64,000 nt of DNA from Amyelois transitella (taxonomy: Eukaryota; Arthropoda; Insecta; Lepidoptera; Pyralidae), in contig NC_083506.1 of assembly GCF_032362555.1 (NCBI RefSeq), positions 9,843,501 to 9,907,500 on the forward strand. Reading direction: 5' to 3'. Made by a program: the position numbers and the translations under genes. Below, piece after piece: positions 36,174-47,932 of this stretch; the stretch's first letter is position 1, and each line of letters begins with the position of its first letter. Under the pieces are notes generated by a model, which saw nothing but the letters and a program-made list of their open reading frames with translations, made no database searches and was not told the DNA's origin.

Positions 36174-38868
36174 TTATTTATCAGTTTCCTTTTCAATATG
36201 TTCCAGGAATCCTTTAGAGCATCTCAATGATTGCTGGTAACACTTTTCAAATCCCTTTGAATCACTGTCCTGAAAAAAAAATCCTAACATTAACAACATA
36301 GAACATAAAATTTTATGTACAGTACATTAACCTACCCAAATTCACTGCAAATTTGCAGGGCAAACTTGATATGTGGTTGACTGTATAAACTAAAACTCTG
36401 TAGGTACTTAACCTTTAAGTACCGACGTGCATTTTTTGTAACGTTAGTACCGATGTGAGGCCTGAGAGGCCGCGCATATTATATTGATTTTTTAAAGAAA
36501 TGTATGAGTTAAATATTTGTCCTGGCATTATGATGAAAAATTAAGGGTTTAAAGAAAATACAAGTAAAGAAAGATAATACTTTATTTATTATTGAAAGAA
36601 AAAACACTAAAATAATACTTGGCATGAATTTTGGCAAAAAAATAGGTTGTTAGACACAAAAATTCATTAAACTAAAAATACTCCTATTAAAATAAATAAT
36701 AATACTATTTTTTACTAACGACTTATAAAACTAAGAAAAAAAATATTGTAGGAACATAAACCTTCTGAAAAAAAAACTGTCCACAGTCCAACTACACATT
36801 AATTTTAAGCACAGTCTGGGCACACTTGTTTCGCGCACTGCAAACAAACGTGTTTTCTGCACGAATAGCATCCATAGGTCGACTTTCTTTGGGGTTTAGG
36901 TTGGCATGACAGACAAGTCTTTCGTGTTTTGACTAATTACCAAAATTCGGAAAAAAATTGTCATAGGCCAGCGTCTTGAACGGCGGCTGCAAGTATACAC
37001 AGAGCATTTCTTATCTATTTCATCTACAGCCCATTTTGTAGAATTACAAAAATGTATTATTTCAGGTTTTCCTGAGTCGGTGTTTGTCCCTTCATTGTGA
37101 TGCATTGATGAAGCTAAAATGACAACTTTTCCTTTTTTGGATTAATTGGATTGACGTGAACCAATTGTCACACATTATATTTTTTGTTACTGCCATGTAA
37201 TGGTTTACTCAAACGGATTACCGCCTGCGTAGGAACTAAAAGCTGTCTTTCTTCATCAGTTAGTGTTTCTCCATATGAATTTTTCCCACTATACACATAA
37301 CAATTATAGAAATAACCATTTTGCGCATCACACAAGCACATCAGTTTTAGTCCGTTTTATGCGGGGTTCTTTGCATGTATATAATCAAAAATGACTAGCA
37401 ATCCCCCAAATAAGATCTCTTTGAATTCTGTAAATCTGTCGCACAACTATTTCGTTTACTGCCGGAAGTCCCTGGTGTAGCCATAGTTCATAATATCAGT
37501 GAAAATAACAGTTAACTTTAACAAAAAATTAAACAAAAAACTTACGTAAGTACCGACGTGAGGCCTGAGAGGCCGCGTCGGAATTTCAAAGCCTAATAAC
37601 TCACCAAATACGCGCGCGACGACAACCCTTCCTGTTTTGATGTCAACGTGGACACTGACCATGCAGCTACTTAAGAGCAGGGATCGATGTTGTGCGGGGA
37701 AAGAGGTAAACTAGCAAGTTTAATACCTGCCGGGGCCTCTGAGACCGCACGTCGGTACTTAAAGGTTAATACCATTATTTAAAAAAGTACTATAGAAGCA
37801 GTGGAAAACAACTTTTACATACATAGTAAGGATCCCTTATAATCCGTTCTCCCTGAGGATCAAAGTCACCAAACAGAAGTAATTTAGCTTTGCAGTCTTT
37901 GGGTGCTCTTTTATTAAGATCCTTCATATTCGATTCATCCATGCCAAATATGTAATCATAGTGCTGGAAATCATCTGTGACTATCTGTTAGAATAAAGAG
38001 AAATAGTGTTACATATAATTCACAGGTGAATAAAATAGAGGTGTGAAAAAAGGGGAGATAAAATATAAACAACACCTATAGACAGTTTTCTATACATCTT
38101 TTTCCATAAAATATACAATGGAGACTTGGCTCTTACCAAATTAAAAAAAACCCTAAATTGTATGTCAGTTAACAAGTACGTACAAACATTATGTATCATT
38201 TCAAATTGCAAAAGCTTACTAAACGAAAGAATAAGTGTAACAACAGAGAGATTAGTGTAGAAATGGAACCCAAAAAATTGGGTAATTTATGATAAGCACA
38301 AAATCTATCACTCACCTGCCTAGCATGGTTACTATAAGGGACATTATGTTTCTTCATAGTATCCAGGGCTCTCCAATCAGGCGGATTCCCAACATGCCAG
38401 CCACCAATTGCTGCACTGTCTATTTCCCACTTATCCCCTAAACCCATTTCATTTACAGTTTTTTGAAATACACCTTCAGCTATTGGGGATCTACAAATAT
38501 TACCTGAAAATGCATAGAAATTCTAATTTATGCTCTATGAGCTGCATTGTACTTGTTACACTCGGACCTATGATAATGGAAAAATAATTTTCACAAAAAA
38601 GGAATACCACAGTTTAAGTATAGGAATCTGCTATGCTTTCAGAACCCAAGGACAATAGATAGAATGTTTGTTATGTTGTGTAAACTAAGTGGAACTACCT
38701 ACTGTAAAAAATATATATATCATACTAATATTATAAATGTGAAAGTGTGTTCTTTGTCGCAATTTCATAACAAAACCTCTGAAACTATCTCTATGTTGTA
38801 TTGTATTCATTATGTTTAATAAACGTACCTAGACAAATAAAGAGAGCTTTTTTCTTATCACTCGACAT
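36174..38868 (-). CDS. Low molecular weight protein tyrosine phosphatase
   Basis: Cytosolic phosphatase hydrolysing phosphotyrosine (ACP1/LMW-PTP family). Exons 38868-38829, 38503-38316, 37984-37823 and 36269-36174 (stop TAA) join in phases 1, 0 and 0 to 161 residues, the usual family size. The catalytic loop spans the first junction: C12-L-G-N-I-C-R18-S, with C12 as nucleophile and R18 binding phosphate. The general acid is D127 in DPYY, a motif whose tyrosines are known regulatory sites. The middle shows WEIDSAAIGGWHVGNPPDWRA and the C-terminus GFEKCYQQSLRCSKGFL, both standard. All key residues are intact. Intron 3 (36270-37822) hosts a degenerate piggyBac, which leaves splice sites untouched. 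Confidence 0.95.
36412..37765. mobile_element. Degenerate piggyBac-family transposon
   Basis: TTAA target sites flank both ends (36408-36411 and 37766-37769). Inverted termini begin CCTTTAAGTACCGACGTGC and match for 19 bp. Variants of the terminal word (GTACCGACGTGAGGCCT) recur internally near 36448 and 37547. At 1354 bp it is shorter than an autonomous element, and its transposase is broken. It is inserted in intron 3 of the LMW-PTP gene. Confidence 0.9.
36790..37400 (-). pseudogene. piggyBac transposase remnant
   Basis: Read on the minus strand, fragments in different frames follow the order of piggyBac transposases: NGYFYNCYVYSGKNSYGE, then VPTQAVIRLSKPLHGSN, then GKPEIIHFCNSTKWAVDEID, CSVYTCSRRSRRWPM, and finally a Cys-rich tail around 36810-36900. 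Stops and frameshifts separate the pieces and the N-terminal half is missing, so it cannot encode an active enzyme. Confidence 0.8.
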
Positions 38869-41860
38869 ATTCTTGGCCTGCTGATAAGATTTTTAATTTG
38901 ATTGATTGGAAAATTAAAACAATAACGATTAGGTAGGAACCTAGCTCGAACCTATTACTAAAAAAATATCGTAAATTGTTCGCAATAAGTAGTGCAAAAT
39001 AGAATAAACTTAAATCACAGATATTATTACGTGACTCGATTAAATCAAGAAGATGTTGAATATTATGGAATAATTATGAATAGTACATTCACACAGGAAA
39101 TATTAGGAATTTTATAATCATCTGACTGACTATTCAGCCTGACTGACATTTGCTTGCTGACGTAACCAAGACAAGACGTGACGAGTATCTTTTTTTTCTT
39201 TTGACGTGACAACGTCTTATAATTCAATTGAGCCGGCTGCACGCACGAAAAAACACAATCGGCCTTCGCGTTCGGCAGGGTATACCTTCTTCTCTATATA
39301 CATACAAATCTATTAAACAAATGAAAAAAAATTTTCTTTTGAAAAATGCTACCATTCCATCAGTATTTTCTTAAGACGTTGTCACGTTCAATTATCGTCA
39401 GTAAACCGACTTTACAGATAACCGATTTTTTTATACCGCTAATAGACTATCCGATATTAAGAATGTCTTTGTAATACTAATAGTGTTTTATAAGTTAGAC
39501 TCTGAATTACAACTGCAAGACCATGTTGAATATTAAAATAAGAGTTAGACCGTTCCGATTAGTCGACGCTCGTGTCTGTAGGGAGTGGACGTCTCCGTGC
39601 GCACACATGTATGTATATACATACATCAGTGTCGATTTCTCTAAGATGGCACGTAATATTTAAGCACTATAACTTTTATGCATTAAATAAAATGTAAAAA
39701 TTTGTATACTTACAACCTTATTATTTAGAAATAGGTACATGCATGCATTTTATCTGTCACGAACGCAACTCGCGATTGTAGTCGCGGCCGAGGCGAGCGA
39801 TGCGATTCTGCCAGCGCATGCGTAGCCCATACAAATTCACTGTGGCACTGTGAATAGCGCACTACCCTCTCTATTCACAGTGCTACGCTACAGTGCCACT
39901 ACTTCTTCATTGGCACTACCTAACGATTTTTTGAATGTTTTTCACGATAGTGTAGATTTGTGATAGTGTTTGTTACGTTTTCTATCTTTCGATTGATTTA
40001 ATTGACGTTTTAATTAGTAATTAGTTAATAATAGACATGAAAATATCAGTTATTTCATACATAACTGAAAATGTCAAATGAAATTTCTTTTTTGCGAACT
40101 TAACATTTATAACAAAAGCTGGAGCCACCCCAATTATAGGTAAATACCAGGAATTGCCACTGACATACATGTGCTTATTATTGTATACGCATAGGTACAT
40201 TAATAATCATGTAATGCAAAATTATAAGTATTATAAATGGTGTGCTCCAAAAAAAGCAGATAATTTTGCTCGTCTTGATTTATAAACACATACATACAAT
40301 TATATAATCACATCTTTGTCCCTCACGGGGTAGACAGAGCTAACTGTCCCGAAACAAAATTAAAGTCCACGTTCAACTGTTGTTTTACTGTATGACTTAG
40401 TGATAAAATTCAAATATTGACAGGTTGCTAGCCCATCGCTAAAAAGAATCCCAGGTTTAGTAGCCTATCCCTTAGTCGACTCTTATGGCATCCATGGAAA
40501 AGACATTGAGTGGTCCTATTCTAACGTGTTAAGAACCTCACGGCGAAGTACAGGTGATCACCTACGTCGATAGAGCGTGCAACTGAGCAAGCGTTCGTTT
40601 TTCAGACTATAGTAATAAACGAGAAGTCTAGTTAAACTCTCAGAAAGTCTTAATATCGCTTGCTGAATAACGAACCGTGTAATAGGGATCTTAGTTTTAG
40701 CAATTAAACTTCTCCTTGAGCTTATATTTTGCTAGTGTCGAGTTTAGACAGTTAAAATTAAGAATTATACCTACTTGTGTAATAGCTGTTCCGTGGGTGC
40801 TTTACTTCGCCCTTTCTTGGTAGGTAGGTACTTTTTGGGAGCTATTAAAAAAATTGTCAGTAATACAAAATAAATATAACAAAATTGATTGAAAACAAAT
40901 ATTTAATTTTAAATGCAATGTCGTGTGACGAATAGTTTTGTACTATAGGCCAACAAAAAAGAGAGAAATGCTTACTTCCCCTCAACAGTCCAACAACATA
41001 CCTAGCCTAAAAATTACATTACCGCCTTTCTACCACTACTATATACATCGATATTACAGTGTTTGTGTTTCAGTGTTACACGGAGGGTTTGTATGACCCC
41101 TCCCCCCCAAGTATTTTTTTTTGCCGGAAGCCCCCCATTTTTTATATGAATTTTTGAAAGCTTTAAGCTAATTGCACTAAACAAAACGCAATATTTTCGG
41201 TTTGTCATTGTAAACTGTGTTAATTTAGTATTACATAATTAGTTTGTCTATTAAACATGTACAATACATTAATTAATATTATTTTAGCACTAAAAATATA
41301 GTCAAAAACTTTGCTTAAAAGTAAAAACAAAAAAGACACTTAACTATGAACAGAACGCAATCCGCCGTTTTGTTAATGTGCTACTGTCATCTTATCTACT
41401 GACTTCGAAAGTAGCTGTCGATAAACGGACAGCAGGGGGTGCAGGGGCAGCCCCCCGGCACGGGGGGGTCGATAGGTTTTTTTTTTTTACACCACACCCA
41501 GGGGGAGTTTATTGCAGTAACACTCTGTAAGGGTACAGAGACATTTTAAGACGCTATTATATACAGTATATGTGATAAACTAAATCTTAACTTAATTCTT
41601 CACCTAGTCTGCTTCTTTGTAATACAATGGTGGATTATTAGTCATTTACTTATGAAATACAACTTTATACATAACATATTTTTCTTTATCAATTATCTAA
41701 GTTCCTATTTGCAACATTTACTAACATTATTTTCTTACTTGAGTCATTTTTTATATATTTATAACAATTATTACTACGTATTCACATTCTGTCACGTCTT
41801 TGTTATTTTACCTAATTTTGTGGTTACTGCTAAATATTTTCTTAATCAAATTCGTTTGTA
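38869..41860. other. Intergenic region upstream of the phosphatase gene
   Basis: Phosphatase promoter side, then unassigned DNA. Noted contents: an imperfect inverted repeat at about 39835-39890 (ggcactgtgaatag paired with ctattcacagtgct), a reversed SINE-like copy (40288-40545), and poly-C/poly-G patches at about 41095-41110 and 41430-41475. No gene supported. Confidence 0.5.
40288..40545 (-). repeat. SINE-like 250-bp repeat, reversed
   Basis: Reverse-oriented copy: begins near 'ttatataatcacatctttgt', contains 'ggttgctagcccatcgct' and 'cctatcccttagtcgact', ends near the reverse of the 'gttcccggcacc' start. Diverged. Confidence 0.7.
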
Positions 41861-42613
41861 CCGTCAATGTGCCTTACTTGATACTGCAGGTTAACTTGAT
41901 ACAAATAACTGGTTTTTTCGAACGCACCCATATTTTTTTACACATGGTAACATTACTGCTGGCAAGTGTCATGGCGACAGGAGAAAAGTGTGTGCAAGAT
42001 AAATAATAACTAAAGTAAGTCTTTTCAAGCCTATTTTATGAATAATTAGAGTTGAAAGTTTTCACAATAAATTGTTAAGTTCTGTGGTTCATAAAACTTC
42101 ACATGTTACTCGATCTGTGTTGATCTTTGTCAAAATCTGGTCTTTGCATAACCTAACCTTACTATTTAGCTACAAACTATCAAAGGTTTCGTGAATTTTA
42201 AGTTAAAACGACGGCTTGTGTGCCACTCCAAATGAAAATATTTCGAAGTGGTTGTAATTTGATACATTTGTTTCATGTTATCTACTGTCTCATGTTACCT
42301 ACTGTTTCAAGTTACCAACTGTCTCAAGTTATTTACTATGTCTCAAAATGGCTTAATAATTGTTAAAACTTTCTTTTTAATTAAAAGCTCGTTTTGCGGC
42401 CATTTTTTTCTGTCAAAAATTTAATATTTCAATGAAATCATAGAAACCATAGATTCATGTAAACTTGTTGTCAAGTATTTTAAATATAATATGAATGTGA
42501 ACGAAAAGGATTTTTTTTGCGATTAATGGATAATCTTTTCATAAAAATAACAATGGTGTAAAATGTTCTATTCTTATTAATCAATCCTATAAAAATTATC
42601 TTTTGATGTATGT

Positions 42614-42660
42614 CACAGATATAATAACATTACATTTAATGTAATGTTTTTATATCTGTG
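42614..42660. repeat. Foldback, 22-bp arms, one mismatch, 3-base loop
   Basis: Arms 42614-42635 and 42639-42660 pair with one mismatch around TTA. It lies inside the pogo-like element, 139 bp before the transposase ATG. Confidence 0.9.
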
Positions 42661-42798
42661 GTGTATGTAATGAATTTTCATGTCTACTATGGTTTTGAAG
42701 ATTTCAATGGAAGGGTAAAATAATTGACAAGAAAATTTGCCAAGAAAGACAATTATCTTGGGCTTACCTAAATCTTCATTTCGATTTTTTGACAGAAC

Positions 42799-45165
42799 AT
42801 GGGAAAGTATCGAAAGAAAATTGGGTCACGGCCATACCGTAACTACTCCAATGAAGCGGTTGAAAATGCAGTGGCTTCAGTGCGAAAAGGTATGTCGATT
42901 AGAAAAGCTGCAGAAAAATATAATGTTCCACCAGCCACTGTACAGAGAAAAGTGCGTTGTAAGCATATGAATAAAGTTGGAAGACCCACAGTTTTTTCAA
43001 ATGAAGATGAAAATATAATTGTAGAAGCCTTAATTCTTTGCGGGAAATGGGGATTTCCTATAACAGCCTTTGACTTGACGCTTATTGTGAAGCAATACCT
43101 TGACACGAAGGGAAAGACAGAACCTAGATTTAAGAACAATTTGCCAGGAAGATTTTGGTTGAAAGGATTTTTAGACCGAAACAAACATGAAATTTCGTAC
43201 AAGTTTTGTGAAAACATTAAAAGAGCAAGAGCTGCTGTTAATCCTGAAATGATATCTGATTATTTTGATAATCTAATGATTAGCTTGGAGGGAGTAAAAC
43301 CAGAAGCAATTGTGAATTTTGATGAAACTAACTTTACCGACGACCCTGGAAAAACAAAAGTATTAGTAAGAAGAGGTTTCAAAAGTCCAAAAAATATCAT
43401 TGACGCTTCGAAATCGAGCACATCGGTTATGTTTGCAGGATCAGCATCAGGAGCTTTATTACCAATATATGTCGTATATAAGGCTGAGCACCTTTACGAT
43501 TCTTGGTTGAGAGGAGGGCCAGCTAATACATTCTACAATCGAACAAGAAGCGGTTGGTTTGACAGTACAACGTTTGAAGACTGGTTTTTCAAAGTGGTTG
43601 TACCTTATTTCAGTTCGGTAGGTGAAGGTCCGAAAGCAATACTAGGAGATAACCTGGCAAGTCATCTGTCTGTAAAGGTTATACAAAAATGTGCGGAATC
43701 AGATATTCGTTTCATATTTCTCCCTGCAAATAGTTCACACTTAACCCAACCGCTTGATGTCGCTTACTTCCGTCCACTTAAAGCAATATGGCGAAAAACC
43801 TTATTAGAATGGAAGCAGAAAACCAGGGGCTGCATTCCCAAAGATCAGTTTCCGCGACTTTTAAAACGATCGTTAGATCAACTGTTGACATCTTCAGAGA
43901 ATTTAAAGTCAGGGTTTCGTGCAGCTGGGATTTGCCCTCTCAACAAACAAACAGTTCTGGCCAAGCTTCCCGTTGAAACTCCAGAAAATAACAGCACATC
44001 TAAAGAATGGGCGAGTGCATTCGAAAGTTTTTTAAAAGAAAGTCGTCTTAATACATCAGCTCCTCTTAAAGTGAGAAAGAAAAAATTGCAAGCTTCGGCA
44101 GGTCAAAGCCTTACAGTCTCCGATATTACAAATCCTTCAAATACTCAAAATATTGAAGAAGTAGACGTGGGAATTTGTGATGCAGAAGAAGATTATTTAG
44201 AAGTAAACATAGATTCAGATCCATTATTTACGCAACCGAAAACAGCACGTGAAGAAGACACGGATACTACAGTTTCTAGCAATTATTCTGTACATGATAC
44301 ATCTGATAGTGATAATATATCTGAATTACAAGATTTCGATAATTTGATAGAAAAAACCACAACCCAATCAAATATCATTCCTAACATTAAATTAAAACAA
44401 CAAAGAAAACATGTATATTTAGATTCTGAAGATCAAGAAAATATATTTTTCCAGCCAAGAGTCTCTAAATCACGAGAAAAATCAAAAGGTGAAGAGGACA
44501 TAATTTCGCAATCAAAAATATCTAAATCAGTACAGAAACTGTCTTCTTCCACAAAAGATCAAAATAATGTAATTACTCAGCCAGAAGTATTTGCATCACC
44601 ACAGGAACCATTATCTTCCACTAATCAAGACGACATTATTACGCTACCAAAAGTATATGAACCAGAACAGCAACCATCTACCTCTAAATCTATTGATATA
44701 AAACGCAAACCTAAAGATCAAAACGATATAACTTCGCAGCCAAAAGTATTTAAATCAACACAGCAACCATCATCCTCCAAATCTGCTAAAATGAAACTGA
44801 AACAAATTTTAAGTGAAACCAAGAATGAACATATAGAAACCGAACCTACTTCTGAAGTATCTGTAAAAATGTATGACTTTGTAAAAATTCACTTAATATA
44901 TGATGGCTTTAAAAATAAACCAATGGTAAAAGAGTTCTTTGCTCAGATAACTGAAATATTAAATGAGAATGAGTATTCCTGTAAGTTTTTGAGAAAAAGC
45001 ACAAATAAAGGAATTTATGTATTTCCCCCTGTTGATGATATTATGACTGTTGACTCTCAAAAAATTATATCAGTTGTTAAGCCAGTATTGTTGAAAAGAG
45101 GTCGTTACAGTTTCAATGTAAATGTAAGTAATATAAAGCCAAATCTTATTATTAATGAAGACTGA
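42799..45165 (+). CDS. Pogo-like (HTH plus DDE) transposase with repetitive C-terminal tail
   Basis: Transposase of 788 residues in one open frame from ATG 42799. Residues about 15-60 form a psq/CENP-B type HTH (NEAVENAVASVRKGMSIRKAAEKY is the recognisable region, with the next lines RKVRCKH). A second DNA-binding segment follows (NEDENIIVEALILCGKWGFP...GRFWLKGFLDRN). The DDE domain shows D175 in NFDETNF, D284 in GDNLASH and D320 in SSHLTQPLDVAYF, with 35 residues between the last two; all three acidic residues are present. The tail after about 400 is acidic and Ser-rich and holds diverged tandem units of about 30-35 residues around DQNDITSQPKVFKS, then a conserved-looking end (KMYDFVKIHLIYDGFKNKP). 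No stop or frameshift interrupts it, so it could be active. A splice acceptor-like TTGACAG just before the ATG hints at a leader intron. Confidence 0.92.
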   Translation: MGKYRKKIGSRPYRNYSNEAVENAVASVRKGMSIRKAAEKYNVPPATVQRKVRCKHMNKVGRPTVFSNEDENIIVEALILCGKWGFPITAFDLTLIVKQYLDTKGKTEPRFKNNLPGRFWLKGFLDRNKHEISYKFCENIKRARAAVNPEMISDYFDNLMISLEGVKPEAIVNFDETNFTDDPGKTKVLVRRGFKSPKNIIDASKSSTSVMFAGSASGALLPIYVVYKAEHLYDSWLRGGPANTFYNRTRSGWFDSTTFEDWFFKVVVPYFSSVGEGPKAILGDNLASHLSVKVIQKCAESDIRFIFLPANSSHLTQPLDVAYFRPLKAIWRKTLLEWKQKTRGCIPKDQFPRLLKRSLDQLLTSSENLKSGFRAAGICPLNKQTVLAKLPVETPENNSTSKEWASAFESFLKESRLNTSAPLKVRKKKLQASAGQSLTVSDITNPSNTQNIEEVDVGICDAEEDYLEVNIDSDPLFTQPKTAREEDTDTTVSSNYSVHDTSDSDNISELQDFDNLIEKTTTQSNIIPNIKLKQQRKHVYLDSEDQENIFFQPRVSKSREKSKGEEDIISQSKISKSVQKLSSSTKDQNNVITQPEVFASPQEPLSSTNQDDIITLPKVYEPEQQPSTSKSIDIKRKPKDQNDITSQPKVFKSTQQPSSSKSAKMKLKQILSETKNEHIETEPTSEVSVKMYDFVKIHLIYDGFKNKPMVKEFFAQITEILNENEYSCKFLRKSTNKGIYVFPPVDDIMTVDSQKIISVVKPVLLKRGRYSFNVNVSNIKPNLIINED

Positions 45166-45927
45166 TTGAAATTTTAAGACTGAAGAATATTGTTTATTAG
45201 TTGTAAGTTCAAGTACTCACTTAAGTGTTGTCAATTTGATACATGCAGTCAACTTGAAACGTCTCATTTTAGAAACTGATTTATCTGATTATTTTTGTAA
45301 TGTTTAATTATTGTAATGATTAGCTTATAAAGCTACCAAAAACGTGTATTATTTTTTTAGTTACTATAGTACCCACTATATATGAAAATATTGGAGTATG
45401 ATTGTTATAAGTTTTTGAGTTATGTAAGATTAAATTCTTGTTTCATTATTTTCTCCTTATTTTACTTTAGAAAAGTATTTCTATTTGTTTTCACTGCATT
45501 GCCAAATAAGCGAACAACGTTGATTTAAACTGATTGTAATGAATATTAATAAAAATTGAGCTATACGGAACTTGTTTCATTTTTGGTACTTAAAATTTAG
45601 TGCAGCTGCCCAAAAAAAAAATTTTCAGTTGGTCATGTAGTTTTTGAATTTTTTTACTGTCTCAAGTATTCATTTAAATTCTATTCATGATACTTTCATA
45701 TGTTTTGTGTGGTGTATCAATTATGGCACTTCATGATGGTAACATGAGACAGCAAAAATAAAAAAAATAAAAAATCTGTGATGTACCTATGGGCTTGGGG
45801 AAGCATTTTTTGGATAAAAAAGGTACAGACTATATTATAGATGTGAATACTGTCACTATTCGTTGACACAGTAAAAGTTTATAAACACCTGAATTCCAAA
45901 ACTGTCTCAAGTAAGGCGCTATGACGG

Positions 45928-47932
45928 TACTTTTTTATTATTAATGAGCATGATTTGCAATTTCTTAGTCATCGGCTTAATATTTATCAAGTATTTATTT
46001 TACAGCTGTCATTTGTTAAATTTCTACCGTCATTGATGATCATTCGGTTTAGATAAACAATTATCGAGTCAAAAGTTTTAAAAACAGGTACCTATATACT
46101 TATAACTACTTAATACTAAATCACCCAATTAAAATCCCTTATATATAATTATACTATTTAAACATACTATTGCACTTTATGTGTCTTCGCGTCAGCAAAT
46201 ATAAAATATTTTCTGGTGCGGAGCCACCTGTGCATTATCATGTGAGCCGAGTCTTGTTTTCCGGTGCTTGATCCTATTCAGATCTTGAGGGTTCCCGGAG
46301 GGTTGCAGCGACACAGAACACTTTACTACACAAATTTATTTGATTTTATTTAATTTTCACAATAATTTTTATTTTTTGCAATATTTTTCCGCGGAGCGCA
46401 CCGGAAAACGTCCGCACTCTACGCGTGCTCGAAGCAGACTCGGGGTCGGTAGGTTAGGCTGGTGTAAACCAGGGCCGGTCGGGCGGCGGAAACGGGATTC
46501 CGCTGCCTGGCGACACGGCCCTGGGTTGAAGGCGCGCTTGTGCCAGGCGCGCCCTCCCCTAGCGGGTAGAATTGAAGACCGACGGGTCACCCCGCTGGCC
46601 GCTCCGTGAAGAGCGGCCGAGCCGAGGCCGCCGTGGAAGCGGCCGCCGCGTCAGGAATATGAGCGAGGGCAGCTCACACACCTGGCAACAAGCGGTAGGC
46701 GATGGCACCGTGTGGTTTTAGTGGGTTCAAGCCCCACATAACCCGTCCGGCTTCCCGTAGCCGGCCGGGTAGACGAAGGTCTTTCCACACGTAAAAAAAA
46801 AAAAAAAAAGGCTGGTGTAAACCACCAAAGCGGAGCGAGCGAAGCGAGCGGAGCGTTCAAACAAAAAAGCCTAGTATAGGTTAGGTTAGGTTTAACTCCC
46901 CTTCACCCCTTTCATCCCTTCTTACTTTCCCCCCCCCTTGCCCATCTGGCGGTTAATGACCTTTAGCACACTTTTTATATGAAAACTTTAAAAATTCGTA
47001 AAAAAAAACTATAGGCTTCCGGCAAGGGAGGGGGGGGAGTTACCCCCTCCCTCGTGAAATCTTTGAAATCGCGTCTTAGATTCTTTGCTGCTATTAGTTG
47101 AGCGCGTCAATTTCTTCGCGATGATTGACAATTGTTGTGTGGTTTGATGTTGTGACGAGTGGCGTAGAGATGTCGCCACAAACCCTTATGCCATACAACT
47201 ACAACTGAATGGGGCTTTTCAGTCCTGGCTTTTGTTTATCCCGTATAGAAAAAAACGTAAATAAGTATTTTATGTTAAAAATAAGGTGAAAATTGGAGCG
47301 TTCAAGAGTACTTATAATTATGAAATCAAGTGTTTATTTTGTGCATTTCTTTTCCACTTATTCATTCCCCTGTAAAAAAAAAATTTAAATCCAAATATTT
47401 TTATTCTAGGGTTTAGTGGACAGGATTCCCTATGTTAAAAAAGAAATTCCTTCCTGATATTTGTTATGTTATTACGATTAAAGTCAACTTAACATTTAAA
47501 AATCACCAGTGAATTTTTACGTTTTAGTTTTTTATTTTATCTTTTAATAAAATTTATTAAAGGTTTATTTTGAAAAGGCTAAAGTGCTTTCCGTTCATAG
47601 TGGGAATGGGATTGTTTAAAAACTGGGAACACTTCGAAATGTTAGAAGCTTAGAAGTCAGAAAATCTGAGTCTGTATATCTGTGGTCTGAGTCTTTGGAC
47701 ATTATACATATTTGTCTATGGTCTAAGTATGTAGGTATGTACATGTGTGTAAATAAACATTAGAATTTTTCTTGATTTATCTTTATCGCTTTTCATGACG
47801 TATTTAAGCATGGAAACAATGTTGGTGGGAACGAAGACAAAGTCCAAGTAAGACAATCTTAGGTGCCGGCTGCAAAATTTTTAAAGTGTTCTGTCGGCAG
47901 CAAGTAGAAAAATATCCAAGAAGTTAAAAATT
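45928..47932. other. Spacer between the pogo-like element and LDAH
   Basis: No gene seen. Contains the retroposed segment at 46472-46808 in a GC-rich island, a C-run and G-run pair at about 46930 and 47025, and a block at 47050-47230 resembling 29320-29440. The final 200 bp should hold the LDAH promoter. Confidence 0.5.
46472..46808 (+). mobile_element. Retroposed GC-rich element with poly(A) tail and 16-bp target duplication
   Basis: A run of A ends the segment, and AGGCTGGTGTAAACCA flanks it at 46456-46471 and 46809-46824. A long duplication plus 3' poly(A) is the mark of LINE-driven retroposition. The 337-bp body is GC-rich and includes a B-box-like GGGTTCAAGCCCC near the 3' end, which would fit a SINE, but a LINE 3' end is equally possible. 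No long coding frame. Confidence 0.75.

Larger units (their letters stand above)
41861..45927 (+). mobile_element. Near-complete pogo-like DNA transposon, about 4.07 kb
   Basis: TA dinucleotides flank the ends (41859-41860 and 45928-45929), as in the Tc1/mariner/pogo superfamily. Inverted termini start CCGTCA and share GCCTTACTTGA. The core ACTTGAGACAG and variants recurs inside both ends: near 41877, 41892, 42285, 42303, 42319, 42340, 45250, 45658, 45741 and 45900. A single uninterrupted transposase gene fills the centre. Intact coding and clean ends suggest a recent insertion. Confidence 0.85.

Noticed and set aside
41040-41530. Possible transposon between the C-run and G-run patches
   Set aside because: AGTGTTAC-like words occur near both sides, but the pairing is short and no target duplication is visible.
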